DNA from: Lentisphaerota bacterium
Lineage (GTDB): Bacteria; Verrucomicrobiota; Lentisphaeria; Victivallales; Victivallaceae
Reading direction: 5' to 3'
NCBI GenBank assembly: GCA_015061615.1
Contig: SUWE01000005.1
Coordinates: 1-64,000 of the forward strand
Length of the DNA: 64,000 nucleotides
In this document: positions 25,624 through 35,815 of the stretch, in pieces
Numbering within the stretch: the first letter of the stretch is position 1
How the letters are laid out: each line of letters starts with the position of its first letter
Translations under genes and position numbers: made by a program
Notes under the pieces: model-generated
Seen by the model: the letters and a program-made list of their open reading frames with translations, nothing else
Database searches by the model: none
Told to the model about the DNA's origin: nothing

Positions 25624-28600
25624 GAAAATCAATCATATCATTTTTGAGCATATCCGGCTGTTTTTACAACGTCATCGTGATGATTTTTACGGTGAATTTA
25701 TTCCGCTCTCTGCGGTATATGCTCTGAGTGATGATCCTGTGCCATTTGCCGGACGGAAAGATTTAATATACAAAGAAATTTCCGAAGGGGCAAGGTGGGG
25801 AAGCAAATGGCAGAGTGCATGGTTTGAGTTGTCAGGTACTGTACCCGGAACATGGCAGGGAAAAGAGGTCGTTTTACAGATTTTATTCAACAGTGAATCG
25901 ATGCTGTTTGATGATAACGGAGTTCCTTTGTATGGATTTTCCGGCGGTTCGCTTTTTGATAACTGGTTTGTCCGTGACTATTATCATCTCGGTAAAGTCG
26001 CCGGCGGGGAAAAGTTTACTTTTTCTGTTGAAGCAGCCGCCAATCACCTTTTCGGAGTGAATACTGAACCGGAAGTGGATTATCCGGATGTCAATTTTGA
26101 TGCAGTTGTCAAGAAGATGCGTCTGGTCGTTTTCAACCGGGATGTTTGGGATTTCCTTGCCGATATGCGGGTGCTTTTCAGTGTTCTCAAAAGTTTGCCG
26201 GCGGGGGATTACCGTTACTCACAGCTTCTGCGGGGATTGAATGATGCGGTCTGCATCTATCAGGATATGCCGGAAAATGCTTCAAAGGCAAGAGCTGTTT
26301 TGCAGAAGTTTCTCTCTTATCCGGCGGCGGCATCGGCGTTGACAGTCCATGCTGTCGGTCATGCTCATATTGATGTCGGTTGGTTGTGGCCGGTCAAAGA
26401 GAGTATCCGCAAAGCCGCCCGCACTTTTTCCACTCAGCTGGATTTGCTGGAAAAGTATCCGGAATATATTTTCGGAGCTTCCCAGCCGCAGCTTTATCAG
26501 TTTGTCAAAGATCATTATCCGGCTCTTTTTGAAAAGATAAAAGCTCAGGTTAAAGCCGGGCGCTGGGAACCTCAGGGCGGAATGTGGGTCGAAGCTGACT
26601 GTAATATTGCCGGCGGTGAATCTCTTGTTCGTCAATTTCTCCACGGCAAAAACTTTTTCATGGATGAATTCGGGGTGGATGTGAAAAATTTGTGGCTCCC
26701 GGATGTGTTCGGTTATTCTGCCGCTTTGCCGCAAATCATCCGCAAATCCGGTTGTGATTTCTTTCTGACCCAGAAATTATCATGGAGTCAGATCAATAAG
26801 TTCCCTTACGAAACATTTTGGTGGCAGGGGGTGGATGGCAGTCGGGTTTTGACCCATTTTCTGCCTGAAAAGAATTACAACTCCGATCTTCTGCCGGAAA
26901 AACTGATAGCTGCCCAGAATAATTTTGCGGAAAATTCGTTTCTGAGCCGTTTTATATCACTTTTCGGAATGGGGGACGGCGGCGGCGGAGTATCTCCTGA
27001 GTATCTGGAAAACCGCAGACGTCAGGAAAATCTTGAATATACTCCGAAAGTGAAATGTTCCAGAGCCGGTGAATTTTTTGAATTGCTCAAAGATGATGCC
27101 GACTCTCTGGATAGCTGGAATGGGGAACTTTATTTGGAATATCATCGCGGCACCTACACCACTCAGGCAAAAATAAAGCGCAATAACCGCAAATGTGAAG
27201 AGCTGCTTATGGCAGCTGAGTTTCTGTTTTCTCATCTGCCTGCGGAAAAATATCCGTCTGAATTTCTGGATAAAACATGGAAAAAGATGCTTGGCAATCA
27301 ATTTCATGATATTCTGCCCGGCTCTTCTATCACGGAAGTTTGCCGCGATGCAGAAGCTGATTATATTGAGATCGCTTCCGGTTGCCGCAGTGAACTTGAC
27401 TCTGCCGCAGAGGAACTTTTTGTAAAAGATGAAAATTCCATGGTGCTGGTAAATTCTCTTTCTTCAGAATACTCCGGAGTTATTGAATTGCCGGAAACGT
27501 GGAATGGCTTCCGGCTAACTGATGAAAACGGTGAAACTTTGCCGGTACAACAGGAAGGCGGCAAACTTCTTACCTCGGTGTCGCTGCCGGGAACATCTTT
27601 TTCGGTCATCCGCCGGAAAGAAAATATTGAAGAAAATCAAATTTTCCGGGGAAATGAATTGTTTCTTGAAAACAGTTTTATCCGTTATGAATTTTCTGAA
27701 ACCGGTCTGTTGATTTCTGCTGTGGATAAAGAATCCGGCAGGGAGTTTATTTCTGCACCGGGAAATCTGTTGAGTATTTACCATGACCGCTCCAATTATT
27801 TTGAAGCCTGGGATATAGATATTTTCTATATGCAGGAGAAAAATGCTGATCTTGCCGGAGAATTTTGCGGAAGTTTCACCGGGCCGGTACGTTCCGGTTT
27901 GGAATTTAATTTCCGTTATGGAAAATCCACGATCCGGCAGGTGATAACCCTGACTCCGCAGAGTCGCCGTCTGGATTTTGAAACATCTGTTTTATGGCAT
28001 GAATCCCGCAGAATGTTGAGAACATCGTTTCCGCTGACTGTGCAATCTCCGGAAGCGTTATTCGATATCCAGTATGGTTATATCCGCCGGGCAACTCATA
28101 ACAACACCAGCTGGGAGACGGCACAGTTTGAGGTGTGCGCCCATAAATTTGCCGATCTTTCCGATGCGGCAGGCGGTGCCGCACTGCTCAATGACTGCAA
28201 ATACGGTTACCGTGTTAAGGGAAATATCATTGATATGGCACTGTTGCGTTCTCCGAAACATCCTGATTTTTATGCGGATATGGGAGAACACACATTTACT
28301 TATTCCTTTTACCCGCATAATGACGGTATGACCGCATCCGGAGTTCAGGAAAGTGCGGCGGCATTGAATCGTGTGCCGTTGAGTTTTCCGGGATTTGCAC
28401 TGCCGGAAATTTCATCTCTGATACGGATCGATGGAAAGGGAGTCGTACTTTCGGCATTGAAAAAGGCGGAAAAGGAAGATGCTTGTGTTATCCGTTTAGT
28501 TGAAAACAAAGGCGAATTTTCAAAAATCACACTTGAATTATCAGATAAAGATGCTATTTTAGTTGAGTCGAATTTGATCGAATGGGAAAACGGAGCTGAA

Positions 28601-28678
28601 CTTCGCACAGCAAACGGCAGAGTTGAGTTGAAATTTTCTCCCTTTGAAATCAGAACTTTCAAACTGAAACGGCATTAA
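25613..28678 (+). CDS. Glycoside hydrolase family 38 alpha-mannosidase
   Basis: 1021 residues, no signal peptide, so probably cytoplasmic. GH38 signatures: AVGHAHIDVGWLWP (zinc His and Asp), EPQGGMWVEADCN, LWLPDVFGYSAALPQI with the nucleophile Asp, and a middle domain with NQFHDILPGSS. C-terminal beta domains follow (about 650-1020). It removes alpha-mannose from glycans or N-glycan fragments imported by the cell. The start is placed at 25613, with AAGGAAT upstream, overlapping the preceding stop; the LacI gene starts one base after its stop codon. Confidence 0.93.
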   Translation: MKHEKINHIIFEHIRLFLQRHRDDFYGEFIPLSAVYALSDDPVPFAGRKDLIYKEISEGARWGSKWQSAWFELSGTVPGTWQGKEVVLQILFNSESMLFDDNGVPLYGFSGGSLFDNWFVRDYYHLGKVAGGEKFTFSVEAAANHLFGVNTEPEVDYPDVNFDAVVKKMRLVVFNRDVWDFLADMRVLFSVLKSLPAGDYRYSQLLRGLNDAVCIYQDMPENASKARAVLQKFLSYPAAASALTVHAVGHAHIDVGWLWPVKESIRKAARTFSTQLDLLEKYPEYIFGASQPQLYQFVKDHYPALFEKIKAQVKAGRWEPQGGMWVEADCNIAGGESLVRQFLHGKNFFMDEFGVDVKNLWLPDVFGYSAALPQIIRKSGCDFFLTQKLSWSQINKFPYETFWWQGVDGSRVLTHFLPEKNYNSDLLPEKLIAAQNNFAENSFLSRFISLFGMGDGGGGVSPEYLENRRRQENLEYTPKVKCSRAGEFFELLKDDADSLDSWNGELYLEYHRGTYTTQAKIKRNNRKCEELLMAAEFLFSHLPAEKYPSEFLDKTWKKMLGNQFHDILPGSSITEVCRDAEADYIEIASGCRSELDSAAEELFVKDENSMVLVNSLSSEYSGVIELPETWNGFRLTDENGETLPVQQEGGKLLTSVSLPGTSFSVIRRKENIEENQIFRGNELFLENSFIRYEFSETGLLISAVDKESGREFISAPGNLLSIYHDRSNYFEAWDIDIFYMQEKNADLAGEFCGSFTGPVRSGLEFNFRYGKSTIRQVITLTPQSRRLDFETSVLWHESRRMLRTSFPLTVQSPEALFDIQYGYIRRATHNNTSWETAQFEVCAHKFADLSDAAGGAALLNDCKYGYRVKGNIIDMALLRSPKHPDFYADMGEHTFTYSFYPHNDGMTASGVQESAAALNRVPLSFPGFALPEISSLIRIDGKGVVLSALKKAEKEDACVIRLVENKGEFSKITLELSDKDAILVESNLIEWENGAELRTANGRVELKFSPFEIRTFKLKRH

Positions 28679-29644
28679 ATGAGTGTAACTATACATGATA
28701 TAGCCCGGCATACCGGGTTCAATGCATCGACTGTTTCCAGGGCATTGCGGTACGACAGCCGCATATCCCGGAAAACGGTGGAAAAAATTTGGGAAACCGC
28801 AGAACGGTTGGGGTATGTCCGCAATTTTGCGGCAAGTAATCTTGCCGCCGGAAAAAGCCGGTGTGTCGCGTTGATTATGGATGCTGAATTCGGTTCAATG
28901 CAGACTCTCCCGGCGGCGGCGCTGAATCAGGTGCTTATCAATGCCGGTTATACTCTGATGATCCTGCTTCACAACAATGAGCGGCGTGCCACCGAAAATT
29001 GTATAGCCAAACTGGAAGAACGGATTTGTGATGCCGCGGTGATGATCCCGCCGCCGGAATCTGTTTTTGATGACAGAATGATCGAGCGGCTTCAACGTTT
29101 GCCAATCCCGCTGTGTTTTATTGACCGCTGGCTTGAAAGCGTCCGCGGCAGTGTGGTTACAACCGATGCCGAAAGTTCGATCAGACTGCTGGTCGAGAAT
29201 GTGCTGAAAGAGAATATTGATGCTGCTTACATTGTTCCGGCAGCAGATAATCCGGTTGCCAGGGCACGTTTTCACTGGGAAACTGCATTGCTTGAAGAAG
29301 CCGGCATCCCGTGGATAAGTGAGGTCGGTGAATTGCAGGAGATGGTCATACAACGGAATGTGGAGACGTTGGCGGTTTTTGCGGATTCTCCGTGGTTTAC
29401 CACTCATATCCGTGAATATATGAAAGAAAAAACTCCCCGGCGTTATATCGGGGGAATGTTCGACTATTGGGTAAATGTTCCACCTGATTTTTATGACCGT
29501 ATTTATCTTTGTTTGCAGGATTTTCCGGCGATCGGCAGTTCTTGTGCGGAATTGATACTGGACATCCTCAATGGCAAGGGGCATGAAAAAAAGATGACAC
29601 TGATCCAGCCGGAAGGAATTTCCGTAGTAAACTGTCTGCGTTGA
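28679..29644 (+). CDS. LacI-family transcriptional regulator
   Basis: 321 residues. The N-terminal HTH (VTIHDIARHTGFNASTVSRAL) and hinge helix (NFAASNLAAGKSR) are standard, followed by a periplasmic-binding-like sensor domain. Residues 1-60 bind DNA, the rest binds an effector sugar. It is the last gene of the glycan operon and most likely senses a product of the upstream hydrolases. The ATG begins immediately after the GH38 stop codon, so expression is coupled. Converges with the esterase gene, whose stop is nine bases away. Confidence 0.92.
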   Translation: MSVTIHDIARHTGFNASTVSRALRYDSRISRKTVEKIWETAERLGYVRNFAASNLAAGKSRCVALIMDAEFGSMQTLPAAALNQVLINAGYTLMILLHNNERRATENCIAKLEERICDAAVMIPPPESVFDDRMIERLQRLPIPLCFIDRWLESVRGSVVTTDAESSIRLLVENVLKENIDAAYIVPAADNPVARARFHWETALLEEAGIPWISEVGELQEMVIQRNVETLAVFADSPWFTTHIREYMKEKTPRRYIGGMFDYWVNVPPDFYDRIYLCLQDFPAIGSSCAELILDILNGKGHEKKMTLIQPEGISVVNCLR

Positions 29645-29652
29645 AAAATCCG

Positions 29653-30798
29653 TCAATCAAGTTTGACTGTTATTTTTGCGGTGTAATCGTTATCACCGGT
29701 TACGGGTTCCGGTATGAGAGTGAAAACACCATGCTTCCCGCAATCAACGGTGAATTTTTTGCTGATATCACCCATTTGCGGAGCAAGATAAATGGCAAAA
29801 CTTCTGACATTTTCCACTGAAACGGAAAAACGGTTGTTTCCGCAATTTTCAGCAATAATGCGGGAACCGGGCAGGTCAACGGTTTCCAATTCATAACTTT
29901 GCTGACAAAACTCATCGACTGTCCATGCTATATTGGGACCTGTCAGTTTGATTTTATCGAAGGATATAAGTTCATTACCCGCTTCAAGCAGTTCGAGATA
30001 GCGTGCGCGGGGAATCTCCTGTAATTCCGGGTCGGCTGAGCCGCGCGGAGTTATCAATGCTGTTTTCTTTGCATAAGGATTGCGGCGGCAATTTTCCGCC
30101 CATTTCAGAAAACGGCGGAAAGCAAGCTGTGCCGCTTCCCAACGCAGACTGTGGCCCGCATCATGCTCATCGTAAATGTGTTCCACTTGATAACGATCCA
30201 TCAGTTCACTTGCAGCTCTGCCGAAAGAGACTCCGCACCAGTCATGATGGCGTGGGGTGGAGTGAGACTCTTTATAGCTTGCGGCACAATCGTATTTTCC
30301 ATGCACGATATAGACATCGGTGCCGTAAAATGAACGGAAATCCGATATTTGCCATGCTCCGGAACTCAGCCACACCCCGGCGGCGGTATCGGCATAAATC
30401 TGTCCGAGATGATAGGCGCCGAAGCCGCCCATGGAGTGACCGCCGATGATGATACGGTCACGGTCGATAAGTGCGCGGCTGCAAGCATCGTCAATGATAT
30501 CTTTTATCGCTTTGACGGCAGCTTTGCGATTCCAGCGTTTTCCATCGATTTCCGGTGGAGCGCTTGCCGCAACAGTGATAAAAGGGATGTGGTCAATGTG
30601 CGGGCGCAGAGTACCGCCATCAGGTTTGAGATACATCAAAGGTGCGGTATCCGGGGAACTTCCGTCACCGCCATGCATGAAAATAAAAAGCGGGGCAGGG
30701 CGGTTGAGGTCGATTTCTTCCGGAACAAAGTAGTATATTTTCCCTTCGTTTCTTCCCGGAGCCGGAGAAAAACAGGACAATCCTTTGGATAAACTCAT
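29653..30798 (-). CDS. PHB-depolymerase-like esterase (alpha/beta hydrolase)
   Basis: 381 residues with no signal peptide. An alpha/beta-hydrolase domain (1-240) shows oxyanion HGGDGSS, nucleophile elbow GGHSMGGFGAYHLG, acid in VHGKYDC and His in DAGHS. The C-terminal 120 residues form a separate beta-rich domain. The domain order resembles polyester or feruloyl-type esterases often used to de-esterify glycans. It starts 12 bases after mraY, and the two share a promoter even though the functions are unrelated. Confidence 0.75.
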   Translation of the reverse strand: MSLSKGLSCFSPAPGRNEGKIYYFVPEEIDLNRPAPLFIFMHGGDGSSPDTAPLMYLKPDGGTLRPHIDHIPFITVAASAPPEIDGKRWNRKAAVKAIKDIIDDACSRALIDRDRIIIGGHSMGGFGAYHLGQIYADTAAGVWLSSGAWQISDFRSFYGTDVYIVHGKYDCAASYKESHSTPRHHDWCGVSFGRAASELMDRYQVEHIYDEHDAGHSLRWEAAQLAFRRFLKWAENCRRNPYAKKTALITPRGSADPELQEIPRARYLELLEAGNELISFDKIKLTGPNIAWTVDEFCQQSYELETVDLPGSRIIAENCGNNRFSVSVENVRSFAIYLAPQMGDISKKFTVDCGKHGVFTLIPEPVTGDNDYTAKITVKLD

Positions 30799-30810
30799 AA
30801 TGACCTCCGT

Positions 30811-31920
30811 TTAACGCAGTTTCAGTGTGGCAAGAGCCATAAGGGCAAAGATTCCTGAAAGAATCCAGAAACGCACAACGATTTGAGTTTCGGTCCACTC
30901 TTTCCGTTCAAAGTGATGATGTATCGGGGTGCAGAGGAAAATCCTTTTTCCGGTAAGTTTGAATGAAAGCACCTGAAGCATTACGGAGATGATCTCCATA
31001 ACAAAAACTCCGCCGATGAGAGCCAGCAGAAGCTCCTGACGGGAAAGAACTGCGAGCATACCGATGGCGCCGCCGAGAGCGAGACTGCCGGTGTCGCCCA
31101 TGAACATTGATGCCGGATGGCAGTTGTGCCAGAGAAAACCGACACATCCTCCGCCGAGAGCTGCGGCAAAAACCACCGCTTCTTCAATACCTTTGATATA
31201 GGGCAGATCAAGGTAGGCGGCAAAAATCTGGTGTCCCATCAAATAGGTGAAAACTGCGTAGGAAAGTGAACAGAAAATGGTACATCCGGAAGCAAGTCCG
31301 TCTTTCCCGTCAGTGAGATTCACTGCATTGGCGGCACCGACTATGATGATCGCCACAGAAAAGATCGGAAGAATCCACCACCAGGAACCGAAATCAAACG
31401 GCTCTTTGATGAATGGAACAACAAAACTGCGCATGATCGGATTGAGATCGGGTGAGCGCCAGAAAAGCCAGACCACAACGCCGCCAGCGATAAACTGTCC
31501 GAGGAGCTTGAGTTTGCCGGGCAGACCGTCGCGCTGCTGGCGGAAAACTTTGAGAAAATCGTCGATGAAACCGATGAGGGCAAAAGCGAGAGTTCCGCCC
31601 ATGAGGATCCAGGAAATTCCGTTTGAAGCCTCCCACCGGCTCCAGAACAAAGTAGCAATCAACACGGCGCCGATAAGCAGGATGCCGCCCATGCAGGGGG
31701 TGCTTGCCTTCTTTTTATCCAGCAGTTCGGGAGGGAGAACATCTTTGTAACGGTCAGCTGCGCGGATATTGAAATTCCTGAGCATTGCTGCGAATCTTTT
31801 GCCGAAGATAGCGACGATGAGAAAAGCCATTGCGGCGGCGCCGCCGGCACGGAAAGTGATATATTCAAAAAGGCGCAGTGGGCCGAAAGAGGAGCTGAAT
31901 TCAGAAAGATAATATAACAT
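30811..31920 (-). CDS. mraY: Phospho-N-acetylmuramoyl-pentapeptide-transferase
   Basis: 369 residues, ten membrane segments. Transfers phospho-MurNAc-pentapeptide to undecaprenyl phosphate, the first membrane step of peptidoglycan synthesis. Catalytic Asp pair in GFIDDFLKVFRQQRDGL, metal Asp in NLTDGKDGLASG, and the HHH motif in CTPIHHHFERK are intact. It is alone here, away from mur and ddl genes of the usual dcw cluster. Its presence shows the organism makes peptidoglycan. Confidence 0.96.
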   Translation of the reverse strand: MLYYLSEFSSSFGPLRLFEYITFRAGGAAAMAFLIVAIFGKRFAAMLRNFNIRAADRYKDVLPPELLDKKKASTPCMGGILLIGAVLIATLFWSRWEASNGISWILMGGTLAFALIGFIDDFLKVFRQQRDGLPGKLKLLGQFIAGGVVVWLFWRSPDLNPIMRSFVVPFIKEPFDFGSWWWILPIFSVAIIIVGAANAVNLTDGKDGLASGCTIFCSLSYAVFTYLMGHQIFAAYLDLPYIKGIEEAVVFAAALGGGCVGFLWHNCHPASMFMGDTGSLALGGAIGMLAVLSRQELLLALIGGVFVMEIISVMLQVLSFKLTGKRIFLCTPIHHHFERKEWTETQIVVRFWILSGIFALMALATLKLR

Positions 31921-31960
31921 TTTTCACCCGTGTTGAAGTTAGTTTACAAGTCAATGGTGT

Positions 31961-31988
31961 AATATAATACAACAGTGAAAAATCGCAA
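31961..31988 (-). promoter_or_regulatory. Promoter of mraY-esterase
   Basis: On the minus strand TTGCGA (31983-31988), 16-base spacer, TATATT (31961-31966), about 35 bases before the mraY start. Confidence 0.55.
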
Positions 31989-32036
31989 GTGCTTTTTTGA
32001 AAAAAGTTGATAAATTTGACAACAGTTCTCAGGAGT

Positions 32037-32073
32037 AAACAAAACGGCTGCCGCAAGGTGTGTGCGGCAGCCG
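32037..32073 (-). terminator. Terminator of the interrupted repeat-protein gene
   Basis: CGGCTGCCGCA (32045-32055) and TGCGGCAGCCG (32063-32073) form an 11-base perfect stem with a 7-base loop. In the minus direction it is followed by TTTTGTTT. Confidence 0.85.
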
Positions 32074-32979
32074 GAAAAAGGTGCTGAAATCTCAGGAGAT
32101 GAGGGCAAAGGAGGTGTCCCACTCAGTTCCGACACTCTTGAAGTATTGCCATGTGGTATCGTCGGCGCCGTTGACGTAGAGAACGCCGATATCTGCTCCG
32201 GCACGGACGCGGAGGTCGTCGATCCCGTCGCCGTTGAAGTCGGCGATCTGTTCGATGGAGTTTTTATTTTTGCAAATTCCCATAAATCCATCGACCGAAC
32301 CATCTTCAACCAGCCACGCGCCAACCCAGCCATCAGCTTTCTGCAACAGAACATCATCCACACCGTCGCCATTGAAGTCACCCGTTCCGACAATGGTCAT
32401 ATCGTTGGAAAGAGTGTCCAAATTCGCCCATTTGACGGTTCCGTTTTCCTGAGTGAGGAATGTTCCGGCAAATCCGGCATCGTGACGGAGGACGGTATCA
32501 TCCAAGCCGTCGCCGTTGAGGTCGCCTATCGCCGCAACGGTCCACTCCTTACCCAATCCTTTGAGATAAGTGAACCCGGTTCCGTCGGTGTTGTAGTATC
32601 CGAGGTCACCGTTGGTGGAGCGCAGGAGGATATCCGTCGCGCCGTCACCGTTGAAATCACCGAGTCCGAGGACGTTGGTGGTGGAGTTCACACTCATGAT
32701 TGACTTATACCCGGTAACTTTTCCGTCAACGACATTCCATGCTCCGACGGATTTGCTGTCGGCAAAGAAGATATCCTGACCGTCATTTTCACTTCCGTAA
32801 AGAGTTCCGGTACCGAGAATTTCCGTTCCCGCGTTGACATTTGAAAGACTTCCCCACTTGATAACCGAAGAAGTTCCGGTGGTAAGCCATGCTCCGGAAT
32901 ACCCCTGTTTCGTGTGGACAAGGATAACATCGGCAAGTCCGTTTCCGTCAAGGTCGCCGTCAATGACATCCGGAACCGC

Positions 32980-34600
32980 AATAATGTTATTTACCTCGTA
33001 AACGGCGGTCTGAGAAACGTTTCCGGCGGCATCAATACCCCTGAAATATACCGTTCCGTTGCTTTCCATAACCACGCAATCGGTATAGGTTTGCCAAGTT
33101 TTGTTATCCAGTGAAAATTCCGTGATCACAGAATCGTTGCTGAATATGGCGGAAACGGTCACTGCTCCGGTGGTTTCGCCGGTAATATCCGCCTTGACTG
33201 CTGGTTTATCCGGCGCAACTTTGTCGATCATATCGACCGTGACTGATTTTTCGGTGACATTTCCAGCCGCATCGGTGACACGGAACTGGTAAGTTCCGTT
33301 TTCGGCAACAGTCAAACTGTTTCCGGAATTCCACTTGCCGTTGGCAAAGTATTCTACCGTACCGTCACTGGCGGTTGCGGTAAGTACAACGTCTTTGTTT
33401 GTTGGCTCAGTCACGTTCCCGGAAATCTCAAGAGTGGGCGCGACCTTGTCGATCATATCGACCGTGACTGATTTTTCAGTGACGTTGCCCGCCGCATCGG
33501 TAACGCGGAACTGGTAAATGCCGTTTTCTGTGGCAGTGATAGAATTTCCTTCAATCCATTCCGCGCCATCCCAATATTCTACAATACCGTCACTGGCGGT
33601 TGCGTTAAGGATAACATCCTGATTTGTCGGAGTTTCTACATTACCGGAAATCTCAAGAGTCGGTGCAACTTTGTCGATCATATCCACCACAACCGACTTT
33701 TCAGTAACGTTGCCCGCCGCATCGGTGACACGGAACTGGTAAGTTCCATTTTCGGCAACAGTCAAACTGTTGCCGGAATTCCACTTGCCGTTTGCAAAGT
33801 ATTCCACGGTACCGTCACTGGCGGTTGCGTTCAAGACCACATCCTGATTTGTGGGTTTGGTCACGTTTCCGGAAATTTCAAGCGTCGGCGCGACCTTGTC
33901 GATCATATCCACGACAACAGTCTGACTGGTGACATTACCTGCGGCATCAGTTGCCCGGAACTCATAAGTTCCGTTGACAGAGATGGTAAGAGTGTCGCCT
34001 TCGACCCACTTGCCGCTGAGGAAATATTCGATCGTTCCGTCGCTGGCACTGGCAGTCAGAACCACATCCTGATTTGTCGGAGAAGTCGGATTGCCGCTGA
34101 CTGTCAAAGTCGGAGCGACTTTGTCAATATTGGTAACCTCGTAACTGGTAATCTCTGAATAGTTACCTGCTTCATCTTGACCACGGAAATAAACAGTGCC
34201 ATTGGCAGTCATAACTATACCTGAAGTATAGGTATTCCAACTCTTGTTATCAAAGCTGTATTCTTGTACAATGGAATCACTGCTGAAGGCAGCACTAACT
34301 GTTACATTACCATTGGTGACAGTTGCGATATCGGCATTTGCAGTTGGTTTTACAGGAACAACTTTGTCAATTTTATCCACAACGACTGATTTTTCGGTAA
34401 TGTTGCCCGCCTCATCGGTGGCTTTGATATTTACAGTGCCGTTGGCTGTTACGGTGATGCAGTCGGAATAGGTCTGCCATTCACCGTTGTTGATGTTGTA
34501 CAAAATGGTACAATTTTCATTAGCGGAGATTTTGAGAACCACATCCTGATTGGTCGGAGTTGTTGCGTTTCCGGTAATGGTGAGTTCCGGAGGGATAATA
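32980..34600 (-). repeat. Tandem Ig-like repeat array with exact 225-base period
   Basis: Identical landmarks (GATCATATC) recur at 33226, 33451, 33676 and 33901, exactly 225 bases (75 residues) apart. Related but diverged units extend on both sides, seven in total. The central four are nearly the same at DNA level, a sign of recent duplication or gene conversion and a likely site of length variation. Confidence 0.85.
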
Positions 34601-35812
34601 TCCGGAGCTTTGATGGTCAAAGTGAGATTTCCATCGACCTGATCAAGAGAGTAAATTTTGTCGTTATAGACAAAATCATTGCCATTGACAGTGATCGAAC
34701 CGTAATTGACTGTACCGTTTCCGATAGTGAGTGTGTCGGTAACGTTGCTTGCACCTTGCGCAAGTTTATAAGTTCCGTCTGCTTGATCTGTGGAAACTGT
34801 GATAGTATAACTTGGCGTACCCTGAATCAACGACAGATCGTTGATCAAGTAGCCATCTTCTGTGTTCCGGTTAGCCACGGTAAAATCAATTATTGCTCCG
34901 GAATACGCTGAAACAGTTGCTCCGCTTTCAATTTGCAAACTGCCGCGATGTATACTGCCGCTGGAGATGCGCATGTAGCCTCCGGAATTAACGGTGGTGC
35001 TGTTTGCCGTGCCGCCGGAGTAGAAGTACATGTAGCCACTTGAATTAACGGTGGTGCTGTTTGCCGTACCGCCGGAGATGTACATGGAGCCCCTAACGGT
35101 GGTGCTGTTTGCCACTCCGCCGGAGGAGATGTACATGAATCCGTATTCATTAACAGTTGTGCTGTTTGCAACACCGCCTGAAGAGATGTACATGCGACCG
35201 AATGAATTAACGGTCGTGCTGTTCGCCACTCCGCCATCCATAACGTGCATTGTACCAGAAACAACTTTTCCGCTCATTGATTGAGTATGAGAAAGCAGTT
35301 GATTATTTGCACCAAAATAAACACCGGAATATGTACTGGCATAGGTTACATAAGCTCCGTCAGCGGCAGATACCAATCCAACGCATGGAGTCCAAATAAC
35401 ATTTGTCGCTGTACCGCCGGAGGAGATGTACATCTGGCCCCCGTCAACAGTGGTGCTGTTAGCTACCCCGCCGGGGGAGATGTACATGTTGCCCCTGTAA
35501 TTAACGGTGGTGCTGTTTGCTACCCCGCCAGAGGAGATGTACATGAGGCCATAGGAATTAACGGTGGTGCTGTTTGCTGTGCCGCCAGAGGAGATGAGCA
35601 TGTTGCCCTCGAAATTAACAGTGGTGTTGTTCGCCACCCCTCCGGAGTAGATGTACAACCTGTTGACATAGGCTTTAACGGTGGTGTTATTTGCCACTCC
35701 GCCGGACATGACGTACATTGAACCTGAAACAACTTTTCCGCTCATTGATTGAGTATGAGAAAGCAGTCGATTATTTGAACCGAAGTAAACACCGGAATAT
35801 GTACTGGCATAG

Positions 35813-35815
35813 GTT
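35813..35815. repeat. Target-site duplication of the IS, left copy
   Basis: GTT before the left end of the element, matching GTT at 36879-36881. The flanks joined at one copy (GGCATAGG-TT-ACATAAG) recreate the sequence found intact at 35340 and 37280. Confidence 0.8.

Larger units (their letters stand above)
32092..35815 (-). pseudogene. 3' part of IS-split AIDA-repeat / Ig-like / FG-GAP giant surface protein
   Basis: Continuation of the gene that starts at 37720. An uninterrupted frame runs from the IS junction (35815) to 32092. Order of parts: AIDA-type strand-loop-strand repeats with GGVANSTTV cores; a beta region; seven Ig-like repeats ending near 32980 (AAGNVTEKSV cores); then five FG-GAP/VCBS-like calcium motifs (GDFNGDGxxD, 32985-32230). 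Without the IS the chain would be about 1520 residues. An internal ATG (35745) could still give a 1217-residue product, but no promoter for it is clear. Probably a surface adhesin. Confidence 0.8.

Noticed and set aside
32062..32703. Plus-strand frame of 213 codons opposite the FG-GAP repeats
   Set aside because: It is a mirror of the repeated Asp/Gly-rich motifs of the repeat protein and starts inside its terminator.
33226..34126. CRISPR-like regular repeats
   Set aside because: The period is 225 bases, units are coding and in frame, and there are no short repeats separated by unique spacers.
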